DNA of 64,000 nt from Roseibium sp. (GCA_017643925.1 JAEPML010000014.1:1-64000); one strand, 5' to 3'. Positions 17,188 through 26,558 are shown, counted from the first letter of the stretch. The notes: a model not told the origin generated them from the letters alone. Translations and numbers: made by a program.

Positions 17188-19032
17188 ATGGCGGATTGGC
17201 CCATCCTCGATCTGTTCTATTGGCTGGGAGTTGTCACAATTCTCCTGGGGGTCGGGTATTTCGGTGGCCTCTGGATGGGGCGGAGACCGGTTCGGGAAAA
17301 CACTTCCGAACTCATGCGAGAACGGGCTATCCTGAAACTGGTGGTCGAGCACGCCCATGAGGGTCTTCTGATTCACGACATCTACGGGCGTATCGAGTGG
17401 TCCAACCCGGCCTATTCCCGCATCACCGGCTACTCCCCCGAAGAGGTGCTGGGGCGCCGTCCGCAGGAGTTCATCCTCACACCCGAAAACCAGATCTCGG
17501 ACGAGGAAATCGCCAACTTCAAATATGATCTCACCAAGTTCAAGACAGGTCTCGACGAGCTGATTCTCAATCAGAGAAAGAATGGCGAGTATTTCTGGAA
17601 CCAGCTGACCTTTGCGGTCGTGGAGGCCGATGACGTCGAGAACACGAAGATCATCCTGATCTGTCGGGACGTGACCAACCAGGTCGAGCACCTTCAGGAA
17701 CTGGAAGACGCACGCACCAAACTGAAACACCAGGCCGAACATGACGACCTGACCGGTGTCGCCAATCGCGCCAGAATGTCGACCTATCTGCAGGATCAGA
17801 TCAACGAGTCTAAGGGAAATCCGCGGGACATCGGTATCGTCCATTTTGATCTGGACCACTTCAAGGACGTCAACGACGCGCATGGGCACAGCGCCGGCGA
17901 CGCGGTTTTGCGGCATGCAGCTTCTGCTCTCAAGGCCACGGTCGGAGGCGATGGTCTTGTGGCACGCATTGGCGGAGACGAGTTTCTTGCAATCCTGCCG
18001 GATCCTGCTGGCCCCAAGCAGATGGAAGCGCTCGCGCAAAACATCCTTGGTGAACTTGCCAAACCGGTGAAGGTCGACGGGCATCGCCTGCGGGTCGGGG
18101 GCAGTGTTGGTCTGGTGCTTGGTGACAGTTCGAAGTTAAGTGCGTCCGAACTGATCAACCGGGCCGACCTGGCGCTTTATGCGGCCAAGCGTACAGGACG
18201 TAGCCAGGTGTCCTGGTACACCGATACACTCGGCGCAGCCCATAGATACAGGCGCATGAGCCTTGCCCAGCTGGACCAGGATCTCGAGACGGGTGATCTC
18301 AGGTTGCTCATGCAACCGCTTTATTGCCTGCAACGACGTCAGGTCGTGGGTTACGAAGTCACGCCTCGGTGGCTACATCCGTCCGAGGGACTGGTTGATC
18401 CGGTGAAGTTGCTGTCATCCCATGAGGACGTCCGGCGAATTGCCGAAATTGAAAGATTCGCCCTCGAACAGGGTCTGAGCGAGGTCAAGCGGCTCCGGGA
18501 GTTTTCCAACATCCCGTTCTTCATGTCTGTCAACCTGACGGCGGCCAGCCTCAAGGATCTCGAGTTGACAGAGACCATCAGGACCGTGTCCGAGAATGTA
18601 GAGTTTTCAAAGAGCGATATTGTTGTCTCGATCGACGAGAAACTTATCCGGTTTGATGAACCCGACGGGCTGTTGGGCGCCATGGAAAAAGTCTCGGGTC
18701 TTGGATGCCAGATATCTCTCGACCAGTTTGGCGGCGGGCATGGCGGTGCAGGCCAGCTGATCCATGTGGACGCGGATTCGCTCAAGATATGTCCCGGGCT
18801 TATTGAGAAGCTCGAGACGGGAGAGAATGAGCGCAAGCTGGTCGCATCCATAATCCGGCTGGCCGGTGAATTTGGACTTGAAGCATCCGCGCGGGGAGTC
18901 GACCGGCCTGGTCAGGTCAAGATCCTCAAGGAACTGGGATGTACCATCATTCAGGGAGAGGCGGTTTCTGGACTGCTGACACCGCGGGAGGCAGAAGCGC
19001 ATATTCGCGACTTCGAGATGGAACTGCAGTAG
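17188..19032 (+). CDS. Membrane-anchored PAS-GGDEF-EAL protein, EAL degenerate
   Basis: A 614-residue protein with one N-terminal membrane helix (about 8-29), a PAS domain (about 45-165, with 'NPAYSRITGYSPEEVLG'), a GGDEF domain (about 183-350) and an EAL-like domain (about 355-605). The GGDEF site RIGGDEF (about 258) is intact, so diguanylate cyclase activity is expected. The EAL domain has lost key residues: the EAL motif reads EVT, DDFG reads DQFG, the KID aspartate reads KIC, and AEGVE reads ARGVD. It is therefore probably not a phosphodiesterase and may bind c-di-GMP or only regulate. Its SD (AGAGGAG) is 13 bases from the ATG, a little far. Confidence 0.93.
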   Translation: MADWPILDLFYWLGVVTILLGVGYFGGLWMGRRPVRENTSELMRERAILKLVVEHAHEGLLIHDIYGRIEWSNPAYSRITGYSPEEVLGRRPQEFILTPENQISDEEIANFKYDLTKFKTGLDELILNQRKNGEYFWNQLTFAVVEADDVENTKIILICRDVTNQVEHLQELEDARTKLKHQAEHDDLTGVANRARMSTYLQDQINESKGNPRDIGIVHFDLDHFKDVNDAHGHSAGDAVLRHAASALKATVGGDGLVARIGGDEFLAILPDPAGPKQMEALAQNILGELAKPVKVDGHRLRVGGSVGLVLGDSSKLSASELINRADLALYAAKRTGRSQVSWYTDTLGAAHRYRRMSLAQLDQDLETGDLRLLMQPLYCLQRRQVVGYEVTPRWLHPSEGLVDPVKLLSSHEDVRRIAEIERFALEQGLSEVKRLREFSNIPFFMSVNLTAASLKDLELTETIRTVSENVEFSKSDIVVSIDEKLIRFDEPDGLLGAMEKVSGLGCQISLDQFGGGHGGAGQLIHVDADSLKICPGLIEKLETGENERKLVASIIRLAGEFGLEASARGVDRPGQVKILKELGCTIIQGEAVSGLLTPREAEAHIRDFEMELQ

Positions 19033-19451
19033 CCGGGACGTCGGATCCACGTGGCAGGCACACCGCACAAGTCGCCGCTGCGTTATCTGTGTCTGATGGG
19101 CAACAGTCCTGGTCTTCCGCAAATGGAAGGTGTTTTTGCCCCTTCCCAAGATACGCAAAAACAGCTACCAAGCTGTCAGTCAACTTAGAGTAGTTGACCT
19201 CACCTTACCCCTGCGGCCACCACGCCGCGCAACCAGGAGGGCTTACATGATAGATCAGTCTATGATCCACCCATTTGTCGCCCTTGTGGGTTGCCCAAGG
19301 ATCAGTGTCCGCCAGCGTTAGCAGGCGAGTGATCCTCTCCAAAAATCAAGACTTTGCGGTAACCGGCTCAAGCTGAACCCTTCAGCTGCAATGCGTGTTG
19401 CGTTTGTCTGCCGTTGCCAAACTACTAGAATTCATATTCGGAGAAACTCCG
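19033..19451. other. Intergenic region, 419 bp, with a possible 24-codon ORF
   Basis: No long gene is supported here. Within it, an ATG at 19247 has a near-ideal AGGAGGG five bases upstream and opens a 24-codon frame ending at 19321. It overlaps an imperfect hairpin built from GGATCA...TGATCC with inner CGCC...GGCG (about 19300-19336). The combination is reminiscent of a leader-peptide or attenuator arrangement, but no repeated regulatory codons are visible. Just before the next gene, CGGAG-AAA-CTCCG forms a small palindrome over the ribosome binding site. Confidence 0.4.
19247..19321 (+). CDS. Possible 24-residue small ORF (leader peptide candidate)
   Basis: The frame encodes MIDQSMIHPFVALVGCPRIS plus four residues and stops at TAG. 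Support is the strong Shine-Dalgarno AGGAGGG five bases before the ATG, and nothing more. No family can be assigned. It lies 131 bp upstream of a small membrane protein gene and the second ABC exporter, so it could be a translated leader. It may equally be chance. Confidence 0.25.
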   Translation: MIDQSMIHPFVALVGCPRISVRQR

Positions 19452-19880
19452 ATGTCCGTCCATTATTCACCGGACCCGGCCGTTGTCACGGCTCGGCCGG
19501 ATGTCGACGCATCTTTGCCACGGGATCCTGACCCGCGGCCAGTCAGCCGGTTTTTGCAGGCCACACGCATGGTGGTCGCTTTCCTCGGCATCACATTCGC
19601 AATCGGCGTGCTCTTCTTTGTGCCGGTATGCGCGTTCAATCTTGCGCGGATCGAAGCCCTGGAGGTTTCCGGGGAACTCGTTCCCGTATCCGTCTTTGTC
19701 GAACAGCTCGGTGCCTTGTTCCTAGGAACATTGATCCTGGCGCTGGCGTTCACAAGTTTTGTCGCAAACCTGTTGTTGCATGCAGGTGACGACGACGTTC
19801 GCCCGCGTAGTCAAACCGAGCTGCGCAGCAGTGCCAGAGCGCATCTTGCCGTGCTACGGTTCAGCGGGCTTGAGAGGTAG
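19452..19880 (+). CDS. Hypothetical two-helix membrane protein upstream of ABC exporter
   Basis: A 142-residue protein from the ATG at 19452, with GGAG eight bases upstream; the longer open frame to 19395 is not favoured. Two membrane helices are clear (about 43-65 and 80-105), separated by a short loop with 'IEALEVSGELVPVSVFVEQL'. The N-terminus is proline/aspartate-rich and cytosolic in appearance. The stop is two bases before the ATG of the second ABC exporter, so they are almost certainly co-translated. I recognise no family; an accessory subunit of the exporter is a reasonable guess. The ribosome binding site lies in a CGGAG-AAA-CTCCG palindrome that could mask it. Confidence 0.75.
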   Translation: MSVHYSPDPAVVTARPDVDASLPRDPDPRPVSRFLQATRMVVAFLGITFAIGVLFFVPVCAFNLARIEALEVSGELVPVSVFVEQLGALFLGTLILALAFTSFVANLLLHAGDDDVRPRSQTELRSSARAHLAVLRFSGLER

Positions 19881-19882
19881 TC

Positions 19883-21721
19883 ATGTTTGAGTGGTTCGAA
19901 AAGCTTGTTGATCCGTTCAAAACAACGGAACTGGACGTTCCGCCGAAGGGATTTTGGGCCTTCTGCTGGTATTACACAAAACCGGTGTGGCCCATCCTTG
20001 CCTGCGTGTCCCTGTTCGGAACGCTGGTTGCCCTGGCAGAGGTCTATATCTTCACTTTCCTTGGTGACCTCGTCACCTGGCTGGAGAAGTCCGATCCGAC
20101 CACGTTTGTGGAGACAAACTGGTCAATGCTGGTCTTCATGCTGTTCATTCTTCTCGTGCTACGACCGGCATTGGAATTGGTCTGGCAGCTGTTCTTCCAC
20201 CAGGGGCTCATGGGCAGCTATCCCATGTCCATTCGCTGGCGTGTGCATCGCTACATGCTGCGGCAAAGCGTTTCCTTCTATCAGAACGACTTTGCCGGAC
20301 GTATCGCCACGAAACTCATGCAGACCGCGCTTGGCGTCCGGGAAGTCATTTCCCGGATCGCCGACATCTTGGTCTATGTGACCGTCTATTTCACGGCAGC
20401 CGTCTTCGTGGTGGCTGACGCGAATTTCTGGCTCAGCCTGCCGTTTTTCGTCTGGGTCGCCGCCTACCTTGTGACCATCCGCTATTTCATTCCGAAATTG
20501 CGGGATGTCTCGAGGGCACAGGCCGATGCACGCTCGCTGATGACCGGACATGTGGTCGACGCCTACACCAACATCACGACCGTCAAGCTGTTCTCCCACG
20601 CTGAGCGCGAAGAGGACTATGCCAAGACGTCGATGAAGGGGTTTCTCGTGACCGTGTTCAGTCAGATGCGGCTGGTGACCGGGCTCAATATCGTGCTCGT
20701 GTTCATCAACATGCTGCTTCTAACGGCAATCGGCGCCCTTGCGATCTTCCTGTGGAAGGCCGGGACGGTGACGATCGGGGATGTCACCATCGCCGTGGCC
20801 ATCGTGCTGCGCCTGCAGGGCATGTCGCATTGGATTCTTTGGGAACTGGCCGGTCTCTTTGAGAATATCGGGACGGTTCAGGACGGTATCACCACGATTT
20901 CCCGGGACCGGGAGGTCCAGGACATTCCCGGTGCAAAGGAACTCGTGGTCGCCAAGGGGGACATCCAGTTCCAGAACATCCGCTTCCACTACGGCAAGGA
21001 TGCGGGCGTCATCGAGAATCTCAGCCTGTCCATCCGGCCGGGCGAGAAGATCGGCCTGATCGGCCGGTCTGGTGCCGGCAAATCGACCCTGGTCAATCTG
21101 CTGTTGCGCTTTTACGACCTCGAGGGTGGCAAGATCCTGATCGATGATCAGGACATTGCCAGCGTCAGGCAGGATGACATCCGGGCCAATGTTGGTGTGG
21201 TCACTCAGGATACGTCGCTGTTGCACCGGTCGATCTTCGAGAACGTCGCCTATGGAAGGCCTGATGCGAGCCGCGACGATGTTCTGGCGGCCCTGAAAAA
21301 GGCGCATGCGCTGGAGTTCGTCGAGGACCTGGTCGACATGGAGGGCCGTAAGGCGCTCGATGCTCATGTCGGCGAACGCGGGGTCAAGCTGTCCGGCGGA
21401 CAACGCCAGAGGGTCGCGATCGCGCGTGTTCTTCTGAAGGATGCGCCGATCCTGGCTCTCGACGAGGCGACGTCAGCCCTGGATTCGGAAGTCGAGCTCG
21501 CCATTCAGGAGAGCCTTTTCGATCTGATGAAGGGCAAGACCGTGATCGCAATTGCGCACCGCCTGTCGACGATTGCGGCGATGGACCGCCTGATCGTCAT
21601 GGACAAGGGTCGAATCATGGAAGAGGGCTCCCACCAGGAGCTGCTGGGCCGCGGTGGCCTTTATGCGCAGCTGTGGCAGCACCAATCCGGCGGATTTCTG
21701 GCGCCGGTTCAGGCCGCATAA
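19883..21721 (+). CDS. ABC exporter, fused permease and ATPase (second paralog)
   Basis: A 612-residue ABCB/MsbA-type half-transporter with a six-helix membrane domain, Walker A GRSGAGKSTL (about 393), signature LSGGQRQR (about 503) and ILALDEATSALDSE. It is homologous along its length to the exporter at 13729; the ATPase halves are nearly superimposable by eye (for example VGERGVKLSGGQRQR in both). It follows the small membrane protein by two bases, which the first paralog lacks. Substrate unknown. A strong intrinsic terminator follows the stop. Confidence 0.93.
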   Translation: MFEWFEKLVDPFKTTELDVPPKGFWAFCWYYTKPVWPILACVSLFGTLVALAEVYIFTFLGDLVTWLEKSDPTTFVETNWSMLVFMLFILLVLRPALELVWQLFFHQGLMGSYPMSIRWRVHRYMLRQSVSFYQNDFAGRIATKLMQTALGVREVISRIADILVYVTVYFTAAVFVVADANFWLSLPFFVWVAAYLVTIRYFIPKLRDVSRAQADARSLMTGHVVDAYTNITTVKLFSHAEREEDYAKTSMKGFLVTVFSQMRLVTGLNIVLVFINMLLLTAIGALAIFLWKAGTVTIGDVTIAVAIVLRLQGMSHWILWELAGLFENIGTVQDGITTISRDREVQDIPGAKELVVAKGDIQFQNIRFHYGKDAGVIENLSLSIRPGEKIGLIGRSGAGKSTLVNLLLRFYDLEGGKILIDDQDIASVRQDDIRANVGVVTQDTSLLHRSIFENVAYGRPDASRDDVLAALKKAHALEFVEDLVDMEGRKALDAHVGERGVKLSGGQRQRVAIARVLLKDAPILALDEATSALDSEVELAIQESLFDLMKGKTVIAIAHRLSTIAAMDRLIVMDKGRIMEEGSHQELLGRGGLYAQLWQHQSGGFLAPVQAA

Positions 21722-21737
21722 TTCACAGAAACACACA

Positions 21738-21776
21738 GCAAGACCGGGATTTTTCAATTCCGGTCTTGCGCTTTTT
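21738..21776 (+). terminator. Intrinsic terminator after the second ABC exporter
   Basis: GCAAGACCGG and CCGGTCTTGC form a perfect ten-base stem that can extend inward by wobble pairs. It is followed by CTTTTT. It lies 16 bases past the stop codon. Confidence 0.9.
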
Positions 21777-22025
21777 CCCAAAAAAGGGGCAGAAAAGCGG
21801 CGCGGTGCCGTTTTTACCTGCGACATATACGTATTGTGGTGTCTGTGACGCTGGACAAGCGTATCGAAGGGTGCAAAAAGACAAGCCGCTTGACCGGTGC
21901 GGGATTGCCTCCGTTTCCGGTCCCCGTTGAGCCCGACATGGTGCTGAAGCCCACCCGTTTCAAGGTGGGGTGTTCGGCATAGTGCGGGCTATCGGTACAG
22001 GTTGAATTTTTGAGAGGACGCGACC
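21777..22025 (+). promoter_or_regulatory. Promoter/leader region of the cytochrome bc1 operon with nested hairpin
   Basis: After the exporter terminator the region must hold the petABC promoter, which I could not place with confidence (a TATACG near 21827 is a candidate -10). The notable part is 21931-21989, where three helices nest: GCCCG/CGGGC outside, TGCTGAA/TTCGGCA in the middle (one G-U pair) and CCCACC/GGTGGG inside. The structure ends about 35 bases before the TTG start of petA. No U-run follows, so it is not a terminator. Confidence 0.5.
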
Positions 22026-22589
22026 TTGGCACACACCACGGATACGGAAGACCCGAATCGCCGTGACTTTCTCTACATTGCGACGGGTGCAATGGGCGCC
22101 GTTGGCGTCGGAGCCCTGGCTTGGCCGTTCATCGACCAGATGAACCCGGACGCTTCCGCACTGGCCCTGGCTTCCATCGAAGTCGATGTGTCCGCGGTAG
22201 AAGAAGGTCAGTCAATTACAGTTCAGTGGCGCGGAAAGCCCGTCTTCATCCGCAACCGCACGGAAGCGGAAGTGGCCGAGGCCCAGGCCGTCCCGCTGTC
22301 CGATCTGCCGGATCCGCTGGCACGTAACGCCAACCTGCCTGCAAACGCAGAAGCCACCGACCCCAATCGTGGCGTCGAGGGCAAGGAAAACTGGCTCGTT
22401 CAGGTTGGTATCTGTACCCACCTGGGCTGTGTGCCGCTTGGCGATGCCGGTGAATACAAGGGGTGGTTCTGCCCCTGTCACGGTTCCCACTACGACACTG
22501 CCGGCCGTATCCGTAAAGGCCCGGCTCCCGAGAATTTGCTGATTCCGCCGCTCGAGTTCGTCAGCGACTCGCAAATCAAGATCGGCTAA
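22026..22589 (+). CDS. petA: Ubiquinol-cytochrome c reductase iron-sulfur (Rieske) subunit
   Basis: A 187-residue Rieske protein of the cytochrome bc1 complex, which passes electrons from ubiquinol to cytochrome c1. A twin-arginine-type N-terminus ([11 protein letters not shown]) leads into one membrane anchor. The 2Fe-2S ligands lie in CTHLGC (about 130-135) and CPCHGSHYD (about 150-158). The start is TTG with GAGAGGA upstream, and the family N-terminus (MAHTT...) supports it. It is first of a three-gene operon; petB begins 26 bp after its stop. Also called fbcF. Confidence 0.97.
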   Translation: MAHTTDTEDPNRRDFLYIATGAMGAVGVGALAWPFIDQMNPDASALALASIEVDVSAVEEGQSITVQWRGKPVFIRNRTEAEVAEAQAVPLSDLPDPLARNANLPANAEATDPNRGVEGKENWLVQVGICTHLGCVPLGDAGEYKGWFCPCHGSHYDTAGRIRKGPAPENLLIPPLEFVSDSQIKIG

Positions 22590-22614
22590 CGGCAAACATT
22601 TTTAGGAGACAGCC

Positions 22615-23880
22615 ATGGCTGGACATTCAAACTATGTACCGCAAAGCGCTGCGGCGAAGTGGCTGGAGAGCCGCTTGCCGGTTATCTCGCTTGTACGCGG
22701 TTCCTTCGTGGATTTTCCGACACCGAAGAACCTGAACTACTGGTGGACCTTCGGCGGCATTCTTTTCTTCGTGCTGATTGCACAGATCCTCACCGGGATC
22801 GTGCTTGTCATGCACTACACGCCGAACACGCTTCTGGCGTTCGGTAGCGTCGAGCACATCATGCGCGACGTGAACTTCGGTTGGCTGCTGCGCTACCTGC
22901 ACTCCAACGGCGCATCGATGTTCTTCATCGCCGTCTACATCCATATCTTCCGCGGACTTTACTACGGCTCCTACAAGGCGCCGCGCGAAATCTCATGGAT
23001 CCTCGGCGTGATCATCTTCCTGATCATGATGGGCACCGCCTTCATGGGCTACGTTCTGCCCTGGGGTCAGATGTCCTTCTGGGGCGCAACGGTTATCACC
23101 AACCTGTTCTCCGCCATCCCGCTGGTCGGCGAAAGCATCGTGACCTGGCTCTGGGGCGGGTTTGCGGTCGACAATCCGACCCTGAACCGCTTCTTCTCGC
23201 TGCACTACCTGCTGCCGTTCATGATCTTCGGTGTTGTGATCCTGCACGTGTGGGCCTTCCACACAACAGGCAACAACAACCCGACCGGTGTTCAGCCGAA
23301 GACCAAGCAGGACACGCTGCCGTTCCACCCGTACTACACGGTCAAGGATCTGTTCGCGATCGTCGTCTTCATGATCTTCTTCTGCTGGTTCGCGTTCTAC
23401 CTGCCGAACTATCTGGGTCATGCGGACAACTACATCGAAGCCAATCCGCTGGTGACGCCGGCTCATATCGTGCCTGAATGGTACTTCCTGCCGTTCTACG
23501 CCATCCTGCGTGCCGTTCCGGACAAACTTGGTGGTGTCGTTCTGATGTTCGGCGCGATTGCGGTCCTCTTCATCCTGCCCTGGCTGGATACGTCCAAGGT
23601 TCGCTCCGGCAAGTATCGTCCGCTGTTCAAGCAGTTCTTCTGGATCTTCGCCGTGACCTGTGTGGCTCTGGGCTATCTTGGTGCCATGCCTGCGGAAGGT
23701 ATCTACGTGACCCTGTCGCGTATCTTCACCGCCTATTACTTCGCTCACTTCCTGCTCGTTCTGCCGCTGCTCGGTTTCCTTGAGAAGCCAAGACCCTTGC
23801 CGGCATCGATCTCTGAAGCTGTGCTGAAGGGTGGTTCTGGAATGCCAGCTGGTGCGACTTCCGCGCCGGAAACGAAGTAA
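22615..23880 (+). CDS. petB: Cytochrome b subunit of the bc1 complex
   Basis: A 421-residue cytochrome b with eight membrane helices and full length for the alphaproteobacterial type. Visible landmarks are the N-terminal '[20 protein letters not shown]', heme-ligand histidines in '[20 protein letters not shown]' and '[20 protein letters not shown]', and the Qo-site PEWY in '[17 protein letters not shown]'. It holds both b hemes and the quinol oxidation and reduction sites. An SD (TAGGAGA) precedes the ATG. Middle gene of the operon; codon use is highly biased toward GC-ending codons, as expected of a highly expressed gene. Also called fbcB. Confidence 0.98.
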   Translation: MAGHSNYVPQSAAAKWLESRLPVISLVRGSFVDFPTPKNLNYWWTFGGILFFVLIAQILTGIVLVMHYTPNTLLAFGSVEHIMRDVNFGWLLRYLHSNGASMFFIAVYIHIFRGLYYGSYKAPREISWILGVIIFLIMMGTAFMGYVLPWGQMSFWGATVITNLFSAIPLVGESIVTWLWGGFAVDNPTLNRFFSLHYLLPFMIFGVVILHVWAFHTTGNNNPTGVQPKTKQDTLPFHPYYTVKDLFAIVVFMIFFCWFAFYLPNYLGHADNYIEANPLVTPAHIVPEWYFLPFYAILRAVPDKLGGVVLMFGAIAVLFILPWLDTSKVRSGKYRPLFKQFFWIFAVTCVALGYLGAMPAEGIYVTLSRIFTAYYFAHFLLVLPLLGFLEKPRPLPASISEAVLKGGSGMPAGATSAPETK

Positions 23881-23908
23881 CGCGAACCGATCAGGAGTTA
23901 ATTAGACA

Positions 23909-24748
23909 ATGAGCACCATGATCAATATGGTTCGTTCCCTCGCGGCGGTGGCAGCTCTTGCCATGGCGACGCCCGCCATGGCCGCCGGTGCCAAGATTGA
24001 AATCGACTACCAGCAATGGTCGTTCGCCGGACCCTTCGGCTATTATGACCGGGGACAGTTGCAGCGTGGATTCAAGGTCTACCGCGAAAACTGTTCGGCG
24101 TGTCACGGCCTGAAGTTCGTCGCTTTCCGCAACCTTGCGGAAGAAGGCGGCCCGAGCTTCAGTGAAGATCAGGCTAAGGCTATCGCTGCCGAGTACACCG
24201 TGGTCGACGGTCCGGACGATTTCGGTGACATGTTTGATCGTCCGGCGATCCTCGCCGACCGGTTCCCGTCACCGTTCCCGAACGAGCAGGCAGCCCGCGC
24301 AGCGAACAACGGCGCCTATCCGCCGGACTTCTCCCTGCTGGCAAAAGCGCGTGCAGCACAGCGCGGTTTCCCGGGCTTCGTGTTCGACATCTTCACGCAG
24401 TACCAGGAAAACGGCCCGGACTACATCTACTCCCTCCTGACGGGGTATGTGGAAGATCCCGAAGGTATCGAAGTGCCGGAAGGTCAGTATTACAACCACT
24501 CCTTCCTGGCCGGTCAGTTCATCTCAATGGCACCGCCGCTCTATGACGAGGCCGTCGAATACACCGACGGCACGCCAATGACGGTCGACAACTACGCACG
24601 GGACGTTGCCGCGTTCATGATGTGGGCCGCAGAGCCTCATCTGGAACAACGCAAGAAAATCGGCTTCCGCGTGATGGTGTTCCTGATCTTCTTTGCAGGG
24701 CTGCTGTACTTCACCAAGAAGAAGCTGTGGCGCAACGTCGAGCACTAG
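23909..24748 (+). CDS. petC: Cytochrome c1 subunit of the bc1 complex
   Basis: A 279-residue precursor. A signal peptide (to about AMAAG, residue 26-27) is followed by the heme-binding CSACH (about 62-66). The axial methionine lies in FISMAPPL (about 203), and one C-terminal membrane anchor (about 250-268) ends in KKKLWRN. It accepts electrons from the Rieske centre and passes them to soluble or membrane cytochrome c. The AGGAG lies 11 bases before this ATG; an ATG nine bases later is possible. Last gene of the operon, followed by a strong terminator. Also called fbcC. Confidence 0.97.
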   Translation: MSTMINMVRSLAAVAALAMATPAMAAGAKIEIDYQQWSFAGPFGYYDRGQLQRGFKVYRENCSACHGLKFVAFRNLAEEGGPSFSEDQAKAIAAEYTVVDGPDDFGDMFDRPAILADRFPSPFPNEQAARAANNGAYPPDFSLLAKARAAQRGFPGFVFDIFTQYQENGPDYIYSLLTGYVEDPEGIEVPEGQYYNHSFLAGQFISMAPPLYDEAVEYTDGTPMTVDNYARDVAAFMMWAAEPHLEQRKKIGFRVMVFLIFFAGLLYFTKKKLWRNVEH

Positions 24749-24772
24749 GCGTGCCCGTCTGATCAAAGTTTG

Positions 24773-24801
24773 AAAAGCCGCCGGTTCCCGGCGGCTTTTT
24801 T
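24773..24801 (+). terminator. Intrinsic terminator of the petABC operon
   Basis: AAAAGCCGCCGG pairs with CCGGCGGCTTTT around a three-base loop, with a T-run on the right. The stem is twelve pairs. It lies 25 bases after the petC stop. Confidence 0.93.
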
Positions 24802-24972
24802 GTTTTGCAGGCACCCTCGTGGAGCTGCCGGTGAAACGAGGCTGCAAAATGAAGCCGCTGATGACGACTTCTCCTTGACGTGAGGGTGTATCCCTTGAAA
24901 TAAACTTCGCGGTCGGTCGCGGCACGAAGCAGCAGACCGTTCAGTTATTCTTGCAGTTCCCCGGGAGTGAAC

Positions 24973-25851
24973 ATGGCAGACGCGGTTTTGGGTATCATTG
25001 GCGGATCCGGTATTTACGATCTGCCCGGACTTGAAAACTCCGAATGGATCACGGTTGAAAGCCCCTGGGGAGAGCCGTCCGATCAGGTTCGTATCGGTGC
25101 GATCGATGGGTTGAAAATCGTGTTCCTGCCACGACACGGTCGCGGCCACGTCTATTCGCCCACCACCATCAACTACCGCGCAAATATCGACGTGATGAAA
25201 CGCTGTGGTGTGACGGATCTTCTGTCTGTTTCAGCCTGCGGCTCGCTCAAGGAAGAGCATGCTCCGGGTACCTTCGTCCTAGTCGATCAGTTCATTGACC
25301 GAACAATTGCCCGCGAAAAGAGTTTCTTTGGAACGGGCTGCGTTGCTCATGTTTCCATGGCAACCCCGGTCAGTCCCAAACTGGTGGATGCCGTTGCAGC
25401 GGCGGCTGAAGCGGAAAACCTGGCCTACAGCAAGGGAGGGACCTACCTGGCCATGGAAGGCCCGCAATTCTCGTCGCTTGCCGAAAGTCACCTTTATCGA
25501 AGCTGGGGATGCGACGTGATCGGCATGACCAACATGCCGGAAGCCAAGCTCGCCCGTGAAGCCGAGATCTGCTACGCGACCGTGGCCATGGTCACCGACT
25601 ATGACAGCTGGCATCCCGATCATGGTGAAGTCGATATCCAGGCGATCATCAAGGTCCTGCATGAAAACGCCGACAATGCGCAGCGCCTTGTTGCCCGCGT
25701 AGCACGTGACCTTCCGCGCGAGCACCAGTCCTGTCCGGCTGGATCGGACACGGCGCTGGAATTTGCCATGATGACTGCTCCGGAGCGCCGGGACCCGGCT
25801 CTCGTCGCCAAGCTGGATGCGGTGGCCGGCAGGATCCTCGACAAGGCCTGA
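24973..25851 (+). CDS. mtnP: S-methyl-5'-thioadenosine phosphorylase
   Basis: A 292-residue purine phosphorylase that splits methylthioadenosine into adenine and methylthioribose-1-phosphate. Landmarks are the phosphate-binding GGSGIYD at the N-terminus, LPRHGRGH, and the substrate-binding 'YLAMEGPQFSSLAES' and GMTNMPEA. The ATG at 24973 has GGGAG five bases upstream; the GTG two codons earlier overlaps that SD and is less likely. The adenine it releases would be salvaged by the apt product encoded next, so the pair forms a short salvage route. Confidence 0.95.
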   Translation: MADAVLGIIGGSGIYDLPGLENSEWITVESPWGEPSDQVRIGAIDGLKIVFLPRHGRGHVYSPTTINYRANIDVMKRCGVTDLLSVSACGSLKEEHAPGTFVLVDQFIDRTIAREKSFFGTGCVAHVSMATPVSPKLVDAVAAAAEAENLAYSKGGTYLAMEGPQFSSLAESHLYRSWGCDVIGMTNMPEAKLAREAEICYATVAMVTDYDSWHPDHGEVDIQAIIKVLHENADNAQRLVARVARDLPREHQSCPAGSDTALEFAMMTAPERRDPALVAKLDAVAGRILDKA

Positions 25852-26003
25852 TGCGGCCTGCCTGAACATTAGCCAAATAGACCAGTCAAATTTGCTTCGA
25901 CCCTCCGACCAAACTTGCTATAAGCGACGGTCGGGGAGGTCGCGGGCTGGATCATCAAGAGCGTGACCTGTGCAGGGACGTTCAGCCAAGGAAAGAGAGC
26001 TCG

Positions 26004-26552
26004 ATGACCGCTCAGACCATCCAGGAAGAATTGATCGGCGCGATCCGCACGATCAAGGACTATCCGAAAGAAGGAATTCTGTTTCGCGACATCACCACGC
26101 TTCTCGGCAACGCACGGGCGTTTCGCCGCGCGGTGGATGCACTCGTACAGCCTTGGGCCGGATCGAAGGTTGACCAGATTGCGGGTATCGAGGCGCGTGG
26201 CTTCATTCTCGGAGGTGCAGTGGCGCACCAGCTCTCCGCCGGTTTTGTGCCCATTCGCAAAAAGGGCAAGCTTCCGCATGAAACCGTGCGCATTGCCTAT
26301 TCGCTGGAATATGGCCTGGACGAGATGGAAATGCACAAGGATGCGATACAGCCGGGCGACCGGGTGATCCTTGTGGACGATCTCATCGCGACAGGTGGCA
26401 CCGCAGAGGCCGCGTGCAAACTGCTCCGGTCGATGGGTGCCAATATCGAGGCTGCCTGCTTCATCGTCGACCTGCCGGACCTCGGCGGACGCAAGAAACT
26501 GGAAGAACTGAACGTTCCGGTTCGCACACTGGTCGAATTTCCGGGGCACTGA
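26004..26552 (+). CDS. apt: Adenine phosphoribosyltransferase
   Basis: A 182-residue type I phosphoribosyltransferase converting adenine and PRPP to AMP. The PRPP-binding signature is [14 protein letters not shown] (about residues 122-135). '[15 protein letters not shown]' near the N-terminus and [14 protein letters not shown] are also typical. The ATG has GAAAGAGAG upstream. It follows mtnP by 152 bp and its product uses the adenine released there; PRPP comes from prs at 46 kb. The bluB start lies seven bases after its stop. Confidence 0.97.
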   Translation: MTAQTIQEELIGAIRTIKDYPKEGILFRDITTLLGNARAFRRAVDALVQPWAGSKVDQIAGIEARGFILGGAVAHQLSAGFVPIRKKGKLPHETVRIAYSLEYGLDEMEMHKDAIQPGDRVILVDDLIATGGTAEAACKLLRSMGANIEAACFIVDLPDLGGRKKLEELNVPVRTLVEFPGH

Positions 26553-26558
26553 TCCGTC

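Noticed and set aside
22993-23748. A 251-codon minus-strand frame opposite petB
   Set aside because: Composition is H/Q/E/R-rich and mirrors the cytochrome b codon bias; no start signal.
24749-24972. Possible riboswitch (SAM or purine type) before mtnP
   Set aside because: After the petABC terminator I found no conserved aptamer core or expression platform.
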